Below, piece by piece: positions 24,864 through 34,552 of a stretch of 43,502 nt of DNA. The stretch is from Lysobacterales bacterium (GTDB lineage Bacteria; Pseudomonadota; Gammaproteobacteria; Xanthomonadales; SZUA-36), in the NCBI GenBank assembly GCA_029859505.1, contig JAOUCZ010000006.1:1-43502 (forward strand). Reading direction: 5' to 3'. The notes under the pieces are model-generated. The model ran no database searches, was not told the DNA's origin, and saw only the letters and a list, made by a program, of their open reading frames with translations. Position numbers and translations under genes: made by a program. How positions within the stretch are numbered: position 1 is the first letter of the stretch; each line of letters begins with the position of its first letter.

Positions 24864-25805
24864 ATGACAGCTGATTCAACCTCTCAAAGCAATCAAGCCG
24901 CTGTGCAGGTAGCAGCATTTTATAAGTTTGTTCCTTTGGATGATATCGAGGGTCTGCAGCAGGAAATACGCGAAATCTGCAATGCATCGGACGTGTTGGG
25001 TACGATACTGCTGGCACATGAGGGCATTAACGGCACCATCGCCGGACCTTCGGCAGACCTGGAAAAACTATTCGCACATTTGAGTCAGTACACGGGTCTT
25101 GAGGATTTGAGCAAGAAAGTTTCATACTGCAACCGAAACCCGTTTTACCGGATGAAGGTGCGCCTCAAGAAGGAAATTGTAACGCTGGGTGTTGAAGGAA
25201 TCGATCCAAGACAGGATGTGGGTGAGTACGTTGCACCTGAAGTCTGGAATGAATTGATCAGCCAACCGGATGTCCGCCTGATTGATACCCGCAATGACTA
25301 TGAGGTTGGCCTGGGTACGTTTGCCGGAGCGGAAAATCCGGAGACCCGGTCCTTCAGGGATTTCCCTGCCTGGGTTGAAGCAAACCTTGATACCAACAAG
25401 GATCAAAAGGTCGCGATGTTTTGTACGGGCGGTATCCGCTGTGAGAAATCGACTGCTTTGCTGAAAGAACTGGGTTACAAAAATGTCTACCACCTTGAGG
25501 GCGGCATACTTAATTATCTCGAAAAAGTACCGGTCGATGAAAGTATGTGGCAGGGTGACTGTTTTGTTTTTGATAACCGTGTGACCGTGGATCATGATCT
25601 AAGTGAAGGTCAGTATGAACTTTGCCCGGCGTGCCGTATGCCCCTGTCTGAAGAAGATCGCAGCTCACCAAAATTCGAAAAAAACGTTTCCTGCCCAAAA
25701 TGCTTTGACCGTCTGACGCCCGAGAGACGGGCCAGCCTGGAAGAGCGGGGCCGCCAGATTGAACTGGCAGCGGCGAGAGGTGAAAAACATATAGGTAGTC
25801 GTTGA
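24864..25805 (+). CDS. trhO: tRNA uridine(34) hydroxylase TrhO (YceA), rhodanese family
   Basis: Oxygen-dependent hydroxylase making 5-hydroxyuridine at the wobble position of certain tRNAs; 313 aa. The N-terminal acylphosphatase-like domain has 'LLAHEGINGTIAG', the central rhodanese domain has 'LIDTRNDYEVGLGTF' and the active-site loop 'MFCTGGIRCEKS', and the C-terminal part has a cysteine set ('CPACRMPL', 'CPKCFDRL') that looks metal-binding. ATG 24864 is used; GTG 24855 would add three residues. It lies just after trpS and may be co-transcribed. Confidence 0.94.
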   Translation: MTADSTSQSNQAAVQVAAFYKFVPLDDIEGLQQEIREICNASDVLGTILLAHEGINGTIAGPSADLEKLFAHLSQYTGLEDLSKKVSYCNRNPFYRMKVRLKKEIVTLGVEGIDPRQDVGEYVAPEVWNELISQPDVRLIDTRNDYEVGLGTFAGAENPETRSFRDFPAWVEANLDTNKDQKVAMFCTGGIRCEKSTALLKELGYKNVYHLEGGILNYLEKVPVDESMWQGDCFVFDNRVTVDHDLSEGQYELCPACRMPLSEEDRSSPKFEKNVSCPKCFDRLTPERRASLEERGRQIELAAARGEKHIGSR

Positions 25806-25876
25806 CTGTTCCACCGACTGGCAGGCTTTCCTGATCACGGATACTATAAACCCAGACTCGATACCAGGTGTTACGA

Positions 25877-27031
25877 ATGCAAGAAACTGAAACAGCTCAG
25901 GCGGCAGAAGAAACAGTATTGGCTCCGGAGGTAAGACCGGATCTGGATATGTCACAATTTATTCCAGACGATATCCAGCCGTTCTGGGATTTATTGGCAC
26001 CATACCCTGGTTTACTGACCTTGCTGTTGGTCGCATTAGCTTATGTTTTTGGCAAATTGATCAAGATGTTGGTCTATCGCAGCTTGATGAAGATAGCCTC
26101 TAAAACCACTACCAAGGCCGATGATCACCTGATTACGCACCTCACCAGGCCGTTGGTGCTTACTACCGTTACGCTGGCATTGATGATGGTGGTGTCCGTC
26201 TACAATTTGCCAAAGGGCCTGCAAGACGCAACCCTGTCGGTGTTGGCGACGATTCTATTATTTTCATGGCTGAGGGTAGGCTTGCGTGCGGCTCGTATCA
26301 TGCTTGAACTGGTGGCCAGTAACCACCATCGGTTTGAAATCGTACAGGAACGAACCATTCCCATATTTGACATGACCATCAAGATATTACTGGTGGGACT
26401 GGGTGCCTATGTCTTCCTGATGATCTGGGGGATAAATCCTACTGCATGGCTAGCTTCTGCCGGTGTTATTGGTATTGCGGTGGGTTTTGCCGCCAAAGAT
26501 ACCCTGGCAAACCTGCTTTCCGGAATTGCTATTGTTGCGGACACACCTTACAAGATTGGTGATTATATTGTTATTGATACCGGGGAGCGCGGCAGGGTCA
26601 CAAACCTGGGTATGCGCTCGACGCGCTTGCTCACCCGTGATGATGTAGAGGTTACTGTTCCCAATGCGGTCATTGCCAACGCAAAGATCATCAACGAAAG
26701 CGGTGGACCGTGGGTGAAGCACCGTATTCGTGTGCCCGTAGGTGTGGCTTATGGCAGTGATGTTGACGAGGTTTGCAGCATTCTGGAAAAGATATGCGAA
26801 GACCTGCCGGGAATCGTAAAGCAGCCGGCACCCCGTGTACGGATGCGTGCACTGGGCGCCAGTTCGCTCGACTTCGAATTACTGGCCTGGATTAACCATC
26901 CTGAATTACGTGGCCGGGTCCGGCACGACCTGCTGATGAAAATCTATAAAACGCTCAACGAGAAAGGCATTAAAATCCCATTCCCGCAAACCGATATTCA
27001 CGTGCGTAGCTTGCCGGATACCGACAAGTAG
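25877..27031 (+). CDS. MscS-family mechanosensitive ion channel
   Basis: A 384-aa inner-membrane channel protein. After an acidic N-terminal tail of about 40 residues come four to five hydrophobic segments; the last, 'GVIGIAVGFAAKDTLANLLSGI', is the pore-lining TM3 of MscS with its glycine/alanine pattern. The beta-domain follows ('DTPYKIGDYIVI', 'RLLTRDDVEVTVPNAVI'), then the alpha/beta C-terminal domain to 'INEKGIKIPFPQTDIHV'-like end. It is longer than E. coli MscS (286 aa), closer to YbdG/YnaI-type relatives. ATG 25877 has AGGTG upstream. It protects against osmotic downshock by family role. Confidence 0.92.
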   Translation: MQETETAQAAEETVLAPEVRPDLDMSQFIPDDIQPFWDLLAPYPGLLTLLLVALAYVFGKLIKMLVYRSLMKIASKTTTKADDHLITHLTRPLVLTTVTLALMMVVSVYNLPKGLQDATLSVLATILLFSWLRVGLRAARIMLELVASNHHRFEIVQERTIPIFDMTIKILLVGLGAYVFLMIWGINPTAWLASAGVIGIAVGFAAKDTLANLLSGIAIVADTPYKIGDYIVIDTGERGRVTNLGMRSTRLLTRDDVEVTVPNAVIANAKIINESGGPWVKHRIRVPVGVAYGSDVDEVCSILEKICEDLPGIVKQPAPRVRMRALGASSLDFELLAWINHPELRGRVRHDLLMKIYKTLNEKGIKIPFPQTDIHVRSLPDTDK

Positions 27032-27080
27032 TCAAACCCGGCAGACACCTGAGTATTTCGAGTAGTGGCTGTTGGTAGAC

Positions 27081-28802
27081 TTATTTGTTACCCAGTTTTT
27101 TCAGGATGCTGTCCAGTGCACCATCTAGCGGGATTTCAGAGTTTTCTGAATCTCTGCGGTAACGGTACTCCAGTGCACCACTGTCCAGACCCCGCTCTCC
27201 GATAACAACACGGTGTGGAATTCCAATCAATTCCATGTCCTTAAACATCACGCCCGGTCGTAAGTCGCGGTCGTCATATAAAACCTCCACGCCTGCTTCA
27301 AGCAGCTCTGCGTACAGCTTTTCTGCTGCCTCGCGTACCCGGTGTGACTTTTTGGCATTCATAGGCAGTACAACAACCTGGAAGGGAGCGATAGGCTCAG
27401 GCCAGCAGATTCCACTCTCATCGTTGTTCTGTTCAATTGCTGCGGCAACAATGCGTGTAATACCGATTCCATAACAACCCATAGGCATGACGTGAGATTT
27501 ACCATCTTCGCCAAGCACAACGGCATTCATGGCCTCGGAGTAGGCTGTTCCCAACTGAAATATATGTCCAACCTCGATACCACGGGCCATTTGTAAGATG
27601 CCTTTGCCATCCGGGCTTATATCACCCTCGACTGCAGTTCTCAGATCAGCCGTGGCAGGTACCTCGACGTCCCGGCCCCAGTTGATGCCGAAAAAGTGCT
27701 GATCATCGGTGTTGGCCCCGGCAGCGAAGTCGGACAAGCAGGCAACCTCATAATCTGCAATCACAGGTATGGACAGTCCAACTGGCCCAAGCGAGCCCGG
27801 ACCCGCTCCAATGGCATCGCGAATCTCCTTGTCTGTAGCGAACAACAACGGACTGGCAACCTCTTCCAGCTTTTCCGCTTTGAGGGTGTTGAGTGTGCGG
27901 TCACCGCGAATCAGTAAGGCAACAAAATCAGCTGTCTGCTCTTCGCCTGCATGAACGATCAATGTCTTAATGGTCTTCTCGACTGGTACGCCGTATGCAT
28001 TGACCAGTTCATCAATCGTATGGGCGTCGGGTGTATCTACCGTTCGAAACTCTTCGGCTGGCTCAGCCGGACCGGTTTCCTCTTGTTTAATGGGGGTTAA
28101 CTCCACATTGGAGGCATAATCTGACTGATCGGAAAACGCTATCTGGTCTTCGCCAGAATCGGCCAGTACATGAAACTCATGTGACTTGTTGCCGCCAATG
28201 GCTCCGGAGTCAGCCTCTACCGAGCGGAATCCCAGTCCCAGGCGGGTAAATATACGTGAATATACCTCATACATTTCCCAGTAGGTCTTGTCGAGGCTGG
28301 CATGGTCGATATGAAAGGAATAAGCATCTTTCATCAAAAATTCACGTGAGCGCATTACACCAAAACGCGGACGGATCTCATCGCGGAACTTGGTTTGAAT
28401 CTGGTAGAAAGTGATTGGTAACTGTTTGTAGCTGCGAATTTCGCTGCGAACAAAATCTGTTATTACCTCTTCGTGCGTTGGACCAAAACAGTAATCCCGA
28501 CCGGCACGGTCTCTTATCTTCAGCAACTGAGCACCAAATTTTTCCCAGCGGCCGGTTTCCTGCCATAACTCGGAAGGCTGGACGGCGGGCATCAATAGTT
28601 CCTGGTATCCGGCCTTGTCCAGTTCGTCACGGACAATACCTTCGACCTTACGCAGTACACGCAAACCCAGTGGGGTCCATGTATATATGCCCGAGGTGAG
28701 TTTGCGAATCATACCGCAGCGCAGCATGAGTTGATGACTGACGATTTCTGCTTCGGCCGGCGTTTCCCGGGTCGTGAACAGGTGGAAATTACTGGTTTTC
28801 AT
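27081..28802 (-). CDS. proS: Prolyl-tRNA synthetase, bacterial type with editing domain
   Basis: Class II synthetase charging tRNA-Pro, 573 aa, the size of the bacterial type. Motif 1 region '[20 protein letters not shown]' starts near residue 26, motif 2 is around '[21 protein letters not shown]' and motif 3 around '[17 protein letters not shown]'. Between motifs 2 and 3 (about 225–380) is the INS editing insertion, with '[16 protein letters not shown]', that clears mischarged Ala-tRNA. ATG 28802 has a weak GGAA upstream. The gene is convergent with the MscS gene; no strong terminator is seen in the 49-nt gap. Confidence 0.97.
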   Translation of the reverse strand: MKTSNFHLFTTRETPAEAEIVSHQLMLRCGMIRKLTSGIYTWTPLGLRVLRKVEGIVRDELDKAGYQELLMPAVQPSELWQETGRWEKFGAQLLKIRDRAGRDYCFGPTHEEVITDFVRSEIRSYKQLPITFYQIQTKFRDEIRPRFGVMRSREFLMKDAYSFHIDHASLDKTYWEMYEVYSRIFTRLGLGFRSVEADSGAIGGNKSHEFHVLADSGEDQIAFSDQSDYASNVELTPIKQEETGPAEPAEEFRTVDTPDAHTIDELVNAYGVPVEKTIKTLIVHAGEEQTADFVALLIRGDRTLNTLKAEKLEEVASPLLFATDKEIRDAIGAGPGSLGPVGLSIPVIADYEVACLSDFAAGANTDDQHFFGINWGRDVEVPATADLRTAVEGDISPDGKGILQMARGIEVGHIFQLGTAYSEAMNAVVLGEDGKSHVMPMGCYGIGITRIVAAAIEQNNDESGICWPEPIAPFQVVVLPMNAKKSHRVREAAEKLYAELLEAGVEVLYDDRDLRPGVMFKDMELIGIPHRVVIGERGLDSGALEYRYRRDSENSEIPLDGALDSILKKLGNK

Positions 28803-28911
28803 TGTGATTCCGATTGTTGACCGGCAGGATCTGCTGCCCCAAAAGGCGATATTCTAGCTTGCTACGCTAGCGAGTACACGTTTCTATTCAAATCGCTGGT
28901 CTGAAGGGGGG

Positions 28912-29394
28912 TTATTTATCGCAATTATTGGCGATATAGGTTTTGGCTTCGTCGAGCGTTTCGAGACGCACATTGTCATCCAGGCGGGTGACCGTACCAT
29001 CTTCCATTTTCACCATTACCCTCGTCGAAGGCTCCAATTGGGAAACAAGAGTTCGCCTTTGTGCACAGGCTTCGGCGACTATTCTCTCGTTTTCCTCAGC
29101 TTCTGCACGTTTCTCGGCACGGGCATCCCGCAGTTGCTGGGCGACAGAAGGTTGTGGTTCAAGAGGGTCTTCGGGGTTGGCCGGATTGGCGTCAGCAGAA
29201 GGCTGGGCATCGATTCCCGCACTTTGTGGTATGGAAACACTTTGCGCATTTCCCTTTTCAGGCGGTTGCTCGCCAAAATGAATAACACCGTTCTCATCGA
29301 CCCATCGATAAATTTCATTATCTGCCATGGCATCCATTGCCAAAAACAGCAGTGAGGTAAACAGAACCGCTATGATATTCGTCGCAATACGCAT
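28912..29394 (-). CDS. DUF4124-domain exported protein
   Basis: A 160-aa exported protein. The signal peptide is residues 1–24 ('LLFLAMDAMA' before the cut). The DUF4124 domain follows at once: 'NEIYRWVDENGVIHFGEQPP', typical of many gammaproteobacterial envelope proteins. A Pro/Ala/Asp-rich linker (about 50–85) and a charged helix ('RDARAEKRAEAEENERIVAE') lead to a C-terminal part with Cys109 and a terminal Cys158, which could be disulfide-linked. AAGGA precedes ATG 29394. The function of the domain is unknown. The gene is divergent from pssA. Confidence 0.87.
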   Translation of the reverse strand: MRIATNIIAVLFTSLLFLAMDAMADNEIYRWVDENGVIHFGEQPPEKGNAQSVSIPQSAGIDAQPSADANPANPEDPLEPQPSVAQQLRDARAEKRAEAEENERIVAEACAQRRTLVSQLEPSTRVMVKMEDGTVTRLDDNVRLETLDEAKTYIANNCDK

Positions 29395-29514
29395 CTTCGT
29401 TTCCTTTTTCGAAGAACTTCACTCTCGTTTATATCATAGTTCAACCGATCTCCCCAATAATTTGGAAGAATTGCATGCTATTATCGACATTAAAATATTG
29501 CTGTGGAATTCTGA

Positions 29515-30375
29515 ATGAGTCCGGACAAAATAATACGCAGACGTGGAGTCTACCTGTTACCTAACCTGTTGACATCGGCAGCAATGTTTGCCGGGTTTTA
29601 CTCCGTTATTTCAGGTATTAATGGTAAGTTTGAGGCTGCAGCAATAGCTATCATCGTTGCAGGCTTCCTCGACGGGCTGGATGGACGCGTGGCGCGCATG
29701 ACCAACACGCAAAGTGATTTCGGTGAGCAGTACGACAGCCTGTCTGACCTCATATCTTTTGGGTTGGCGCCGGCGTTGCTTGCTTTTAACTGGTCACTTT
29801 CGAGCCTGGGTGAAATCAGCATCCTGGCAGGCAAGCTGGGCTGGCTCGCTGCATTCCTGTTTATGGCTTGTGCCGCGTTGCGCCTGGCTCGATTTAATAC
29901 CCAGGCAGGTATCGCTGACAAACGTTACTTTCAGGGTCTGGCAAGTCCTGCGGCGGCGGGGACTCTTGTCTTTACGATATGGTTTTTTGTTGATAACGGT
30001 GTCGCGGGCGAGACCGTCAGGTGGTTGATTTTCTTTGAGGTGATCGTGCTTGGAATACTGATGTTTTCCAATGTCCGTTATCTCAGTTTCAAGGGTGGTT
30101 CGGGCGGCGAGAAAGTGCCTGCGGTCTGGCTGCTATTGGCGGTGCTGATTATAGTTTTGGTGGCCCTTGATCCACCCATCATGGGAATGATACTGGGCAG
30201 TGTTTATGTGTTATCCGGATTAGTCATTACGGTGGCAGGTCGACGTAGCTCGAAGCTAAAACGGGATCATCGCTTACCAAAAGAAAACAAAATTGAACCG
30301 CAGATAGATTCAGTGCCTCCATTGACAGAAGATGGTCATGATCAGGAAGCGGATGTGAATTCCCGGGATGCATAG
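29515..30375 (+). CDS. pssA: CDP-diacylglycerol–serine O-phosphatidyltransferase
   Basis: Integral membrane enzyme making phosphatidylserine, the precursor of phosphatidylethanolamine; 286 aa, the Bacillus-type PssA of the CDP-alcohol phosphatidyltransferase family rather than the E. coli phospholipase-D type. The catalytic signature DG-x2-GR/AR-x8-G-x3-D-x3-D is seen from 'FLDGLDGRVAR' to 'GEQYDSLSDLISF' (about 52–82). Some seven hydrophobic segments follow and the last 40 residues form a charged cytoplasmic tail. The stop overlaps holD by 8 nt. Confidence 0.94.
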   Translation: MSPDKIIRRRGVYLLPNLLTSAAMFAGFYSVISGINGKFEAAAIAIIVAGFLDGLDGRVARMTNTQSDFGEQYDSLSDLISFGLAPALLAFNWSLSSLGEISILAGKLGWLAAFLFMACAALRLARFNTQAGIADKRYFQGLASPAAAGTLVFTIWFFVDNGVAGETVRWLIFFEVIVLGILMFSNVRYLSFKGGSGGEKVPAVWLLLAVLIIVLVALDPPIMGMILGSVYVLSGLVITVAGRRSSKLKRDHRLPKENKIEPQIDSVPPLTEDGHDQEADVNSRDA

Positions 30376-30835
30376 CAGTTTACAACTGGCTTATCTCGAA
30401 GCGATGGATATTGCCGTCTGGAGTTCGCGTAAACCGGCTTCTCGCGAATCAGGTGCTGTAACAAGCCACATCAGCTTGAAGCTGGGTCCGGGCAATGCCG
30501 GATCATTGCTGATTTGCCAGGCTGATACTGATTCAGCCGGTCGCCTCGCCAATGACATCAGTCGAACCCTGGGTCGCGCCCCTGTCTGGGCCTGGCCTTC
30601 TGACGATACCGGTACGGTTGATTTACCCCGTGCTGTTGACGACAAACTTTTCACCACGGTTGCAATTTTCGGAGAGGAACTGGCAATGCAATTATTTGAA
30701 GGTGAACTCCCGGATCAACTGAATTCAGCAAAGTTGGTATTGTTACCATCCTTGCGGGATATCCAGAACACCTCTGAGGCTCGCCGGAATCTTTGGGCCA
30801 CCCTTTGTCTCTCCGGTATGCTTGAACAGGGTTAA
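30368..30835 (+). CDS. holD: DNA polymerase III psi subunit (HolD)
   Basis: A 155-aa protein that I assign to HolD, which links the clamp loader to the chi subunit. Sequence support is at both ends: 'YLEAMDIAVWSSRKP' matches the E. coli N-terminal 'LQQLGITQWSLRRP' pattern, and 'VLLPSLRDIQNTSEARRNLW' matches the C-terminal 'SPALTDLRANPTARAALW'. The position next to rimI is the classic holD–rimI order. HolD is poorly conserved, so the middle gives little support. It overlaps pssA and is followed by rimI after 6 nt. Confidence 0.82.
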   Translation: MHSSLQLAYLEAMDIAVWSSRKPASRESGAVTSHISLKLGPGNAGSLLICQADTDSAGRLANDISRTLGRAPVWAWPSDDTGTVDLPRAVDDKLFTTVAIFGEELAMQLFEGELPDQLNSAKLVLLPSLRDIQNTSEARRNLWATLCLSGMLEQG

Positions 30836-30841
30836 GCTGTA

Positions 30842-31327
30842 TTGGCAACGAGGCCCGACAAGATACATCCCCTGATCCGGCGTCTTGGCCATGAAGACGT
30901 TGACCGGATCTATGCAATAGAGAAACTTGCCTATCCTTTTCCATGGACACGCAGTCTCTTTGAAGATTGTATGAATGCCGGCTATACATTTTTTGGGCTT
31001 CAAATAGGGAAGGATCTGGCGGGCTACACGGTTATTAACTGGGCCGCCGGCGAGGCGCACCTGCTAAACCTTTGTGTGCACCCCGATTGGCAACATCGTG
31101 GCTACGGCAGCCTGTTACTGGAATATGCGATCAATCACGTGGCAAGGCATGACAATGACTCCATGTTTCTCGAGGTGCGCACGAGTAACACACGCGCAGC
31201 AACGCTCTACCAAAACAGGGGTTTCGAGGTTATAGGAAAACGGTCTGCTTATTATCAGGCGGGCGACAGCCGCGAGGATGCAATTGTCATGCGCCTGGTA
31301 ATTCGTCCCGTGAACCCGGCGTACTAA
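30842..31327 (+). CDS. rimI: Ribosomal protein bS18 N-acetyltransferase RimI
   Basis: GNAT-family acetyltransferase, 161 aa, acetylating the N-terminal alanine of ribosomal protein S18. The acetyl-CoA loop is '[15 protein letters not shown]' near residues 77–91 (Q/R-x-x-G-x-G/A type), and '[20 protein letters not shown]' near 118–137 is a hallmark of RimI. The start is TTG 30842; the upstream stop of holD in the same frame leaves no other choice. The gene converges on valS and overlaps it by 4 nt at the 3' ends. Confidence 0.93.
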   Translation: MATRPDKIHPLIRRLGHEDVDRIYAIEKLAYPFPWTRSLFEDCMNAGYTFFGLQIGKDLAGYTVINWAAGEAHLLNLCVHPDWQHRGYGSLLLEYAINHVARHDNDSMFLEVRTSNTRAATLYQNRGFEVIGKRSAYYQAGDSREDAIVMRLVIRPVNPAY

Positions 31328-34074
31328 TCAAGTAACTTTTCGAGCTTTTTAATCTGTGCCCTGAAGCCATCGACTTTTTGATTGTGTGCGGCCAGTCGCT
31401 GGTGTTCTTTTTCCACTACAGCGGGCGGCGCATTATCAACAAACCGGCTGTTGCCCAGTTTGGCTTCGGATTTTTTCAAATCTGTCAGTTCACGCTCGAG
31501 CAGTTTGCCAAGGCGTGCCAACTCGTCTTCCAGATCTACCAGGCCCTTGAGCGATACCAGGACTTTCAGGTCTGCCACCAGCGCTACTGAATATTCAGAG
31601 GTGTCGGCATCAGCTTCCAGCCATTGGTTCATATTGATTTTTCCGACACCCGAGAGCAAGGTTGCAAAACGTTTTTGTCGCTCCCTGTCAGTAGCGGTGC
31701 CCGCCTGAAATGTGACATCCAGGACTTTGCCCGGTGACACATTCAGTTCTGCACGAATATTCCTTACACCTTGAAGTACCTTTTGTAGCCACTCGATATC
31801 ATCTTCTGCCTGCTGATCAATGTCACCGGCAACAGGAAATGGCTGCAACATGATGGTTTCGCCATCGATTCCGAGCGGGGCTTTCAGTCGTTGCCAGATT
31901 TCCTCGGTAATAAACGGCATCATCGGGTGCAGTGTTCTCAGACTGCATTCAAGGACATGCAACAAAGTATAACGGGCTGCGTTCTGCTCATCGGCGCTGC
32001 CCTTCTGGAAAACCGGCTTGGACAATTCCAGGTACCAGTCACAATATTCGTTCCAGATAAACTCATACAGGCGTTGAGCTGCCAGATCCAAACGGTATTC
32101 ATTGATGTGAGCTCTTACATCGCCAATCATTTTATGCATACGCGATATGATCCAGCGGTCAGCTGCGCTGGACTGAGGCACGGCATGGACCTCGTGATCG
32201 GAGGTGCTCATCAGGACATACCTTGCCGCGTTCCATAGCTTGTTGCAGAAATTCCGGTTGCCATCAATTCGCCCAAGATCGAATCGAATGTCGCGGCCAT
32301 TGGTGGCCAGAGCTGCAAACGTAAAGCGAAGTGCATCACAGCCGAAGGCGGAAGTACCTTCCGGAAAATCCAATCGAATGTTCTTCTCAATCAACGGCGC
32401 CATATGCGGTTGCATCAGGCCGCTGGTAAGCTTTTCTATCATTTCCTCTAGGCTGATGCCATCAATCAGGTCAATAGGATCGAGTACATTTCCTTTGGAT
32501 TTGGACATTTTTTGCCCATGGGCATCACGGATCAGGCCGTGAACATATACCTCACGGAAAGGTACATCACCCATAAACTTCAGACCCATCATGATCATCC
32601 GGGCGACCCAAAAGAAGATGATATCGAAACCGGTCACCAAAACATTGGTTGGGTAATATTTGTCCAGACGTGGTGTTTTATCGGGCCAGCCGAGCGTGCT
32701 GAAGGGCCACAGGGCTGAAGAAAACCAGGTGTCGAGCACATCTTCATCCTGTCTCAGCGGAATATCATCATCAAGACCGCTCCGCTGACGGGCATCCGCC
32801 TCATCATATCCAACATGGATAGAACCATCCGGGGCGTACCAAGCGGGTATGCGGTGGCCCCACCACAGCTGACGTGAAATACACCAGTCTTCAATCCGAT
32901 GCATCCAGTCGAAATAGGTCTTGTTGTAGTTTTCGGGGACGAAGCGTATATCTCCGTTTTCTACAGCTTCAATAGCAGGTTTGGCGAGTGGTGCAATTTT
33001 CACATACCACTGATCAGTGAGGTAAGGCTCAACAACGGCCCCGGATCTGTCGCCATGTGGAACCATCAATACGTGCGGTTCAATTTTTTCCATCAGGCCG
33101 GCGGCTTCCAGGTCAGCCACGATCTTCTTACGTGCTTCAAAACGGTCAAGTCCGCGGTATGCCTCCGGTGCATCATCATTGATGCTGGCATCATCGTTGA
33201 GAACATTAATCACCGGTAACTGGTGACGTTTACCCATTTCATAGTCATTAAAGTCGTGCGCCGGGGTGATTTTTACACAGCCCGAGCCGAATTCGATGTC
33301 CACATAGCTGTCTGTTATGACCGGGATGCGACGTCCGGTTAACGGCAGTTCCAGTTCAATACCATGCAGGTCAGTATATCGCGGGTCATCAGGGTTGACC
33401 GCAACCGCGGTGTCACCGAGCATGGTCTCCGGACGGGTAGTGGCAACCACTATGTAACCCTTGCCGTCAACTCTCGGGTAGCGGATGTGCCAAAGGTGGC
33501 CGTTTTCCTCTGTTGAAACAACTTCCAGGTCGGACAGGGCTGTATGCAGTACCGGATCCCAGTTCACCAGGCGTTTACCCCGGTAAATCAAATTCTCATG
33601 GTAAAGCTCAACAAATACTTTAGTCACCGCACGAGACAGATCCTCATCCATCGTAAACCGATCATGTTCCCAGTCAACTGATGCACCCAGCCGGCGCATC
33701 TGCTTTTCGATCTGACCACCGGACTCACTTTTCCAGTCCCAAACCGACTCAACAAACTTTTCTCGACCGATATCGTGACGGGAGACACCTTCATTGGCCA
33801 ACTGACGTTCAACCACCATTTGAGTTGCGATACCGGCATGATCCATACCGGGTTGCCACAATGTAGAATCGCCCTGCATCCGGTGAAAACGTGTCAGGAC
33901 ATCCATGATGGTGTCCTGAAAGGCATGACCCATATGCAGGTTGCCTGTCACATTGGGCGGAGGCAGCATGATGCTGTATGGCTGGCCTGTTTGATTGGGT
34001 GAAAAATAGCCTTTCTCTTCCCACTGTTTGTACCAACGTCCTTCGATGGCGTCAGGTTGATAACTCTTTTCCAT
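31324..34074 (-). CDS. valS: Valyl-tRNA synthetase
   Basis: Class I synthetase charging tRNA-Val; 916 aa, normal length. '[15 protein letters not shown]' near residues 37–51 is the HIGH motif and '[12 protein letters not shown]' near 520–531 the KMSKS loop; between them lies the CP1 editing domain ('[17 protein letters not shown]'). The C-terminal anticodon domain and a final coiled coil ('[20 protein letters not shown]') complete the protein. The start codon overlaps the holC stop (TAATG), so expression is coupled to holC. Confidence 0.97.
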   Translation of the reverse strand: MEKSYQPDAIEGRWYKQWEEKGYFSPNQTGQPYSIMLPPPNVTGNLHMGHAFQDTIMDVLTRFHRMQGDSTLWQPGMDHAGIATQMVVERQLANEGVSRHDIGREKFVESVWDWKSESGGQIEKQMRRLGASVDWEHDRFTMDEDLSRAVTKVFVELYHENLIYRGKRLVNWDPVLHTALSDLEVVSTEENGHLWHIRYPRVDGKGYIVVATTRPETMLGDTAVAVNPDDPRYTDLHGIELELPLTGRRIPVITDSYVDIEFGSGCVKITPAHDFNDYEMGKRHQLPVINVLNDDASINDDAPEAYRGLDRFEARKKIVADLEAAGLMEKIEPHVLMVPHGDRSGAVVEPYLTDQWYVKIAPLAKPAIEAVENGDIRFVPENYNKTYFDWMHRIEDWCISRQLWWGHRIPAWYAPDGSIHVGYDEADARQRSGLDDDIPLRQDEDVLDTWFSSALWPFSTLGWPDKTPRLDKYYPTNVLVTGFDIIFFWVARMIMMGLKFMGDVPFREVYVHGLIRDAHGQKMSKSKGNVLDPIDLIDGISLEEMIEKLTSGLMQPHMAPLIEKNIRLDFPEGTSAFGCDALRFTFAALATNGRDIRFDLGRIDGNRNFCNKLWNAARYVLMSTSDHEVHAVPQSSAADRWIISRMHKMIGDVRAHINEYRLDLAAQRLYEFIWNEYCDWYLELSKPVFQKGSADEQNAARYTLLHVLECSLRTLHPMMPFITEEIWQRLKAPLGIDGETIMLQPFPVAGDIDQQAEDDIEWLQKVLQGVRNIRAELNVSPGKVLDVTFQAGTATDRERQKRFATLLSGVGKINMNQWLEADADTSEYSVALVADLKVLVSLKGLVDLEDELARLGKLLERELTDLKKSEAKLGNSRFVDNAPPAVVEKEHQRLAAHNQKVDGFRAQIKKLEKLLD

Positions 34075-34526
34075 TACTTATTGATCTCATGGGTATGGGG
34101 ACTGATGCCCAGGTTACGATAAATTCTATACTTCACTCTGGAGGCTTCTTTCTCGCTGTCGGCGCAAGGAACAATTTCCAGTACCCGGCGAAACCTTTCC
34201 GGTTGCAGTACGGCCTCGAGGCCCAGGTTAATCACCAGGTCTGCCTGATTCAAACCGGAAAGCCTGCCAATGGTCACAGGCGCCTTTTCGGCATCCCTGT
34301 CTCCGGCTTTGGCATGAGGAATAAAGCGCCCCTGCGGATATTCCCACATCAACTCATCAAGTCGTTTTCCAGACACTTCAGTGTCTGTGACGACGAAAAT
34401 GGTCTGCTTTCTTTCAAGCGCCATCAAAGCCAGGCGACAGGCTAGTTTTTCAGCCCCTGGTGATGACTCTCCCAGCAGGTAAAAATCGACCTGACAGGGT
34501 TCAGTTTGAGTGGTTCCGCCGGACAA
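34074..34526 (-). CDS. holC: DNA polymerase III chi subunit (HolC)
   Basis: A 150-aa protein of the HolC family, which binds single-stranded-DNA-binding protein and connects it to the clamp loader through HolD. '[20 protein letters not shown]' near residues 13–32 and '[20 protein letters not shown]' near 55–74 match the family start and the conserved 'LW..P..F.PH....' block. The start is TTG 34526; an in-frame TAG lies four codons upstream, so no earlier start exists. The order pepA–holC–valS is that of E. coli. Confidence 0.93.
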   Translation of the reverse strand: MSGGTTQTEPCQVDFYLLGESSPGAEKLACRLALMALERKQTIFVVTDTEVSGKRLDELMWEYPQGRFIPHAKAGDRDAEKAPVTIGRLSGLNQADLVINLGLEAVLQPERFRRVLEIVPCADSEKEASRVKYRIYRNLGISPHTHEINK

Positions 34527-34552
34527 GGTGTAATACTACGACATCGGGCTGA

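Noticed and set aside
25122-25595. 157-aa minus-strand frame inside trhO
   Set aside because: Antisense shadow of a conserved gene; no motif recognised.
28855-28890. CTTGCT/AGCGAG dyad upstream of proS as a terminator
   Set aside because: Only 6 bp with a G–T pair and no T run; it more likely lies in the proS promoter region.
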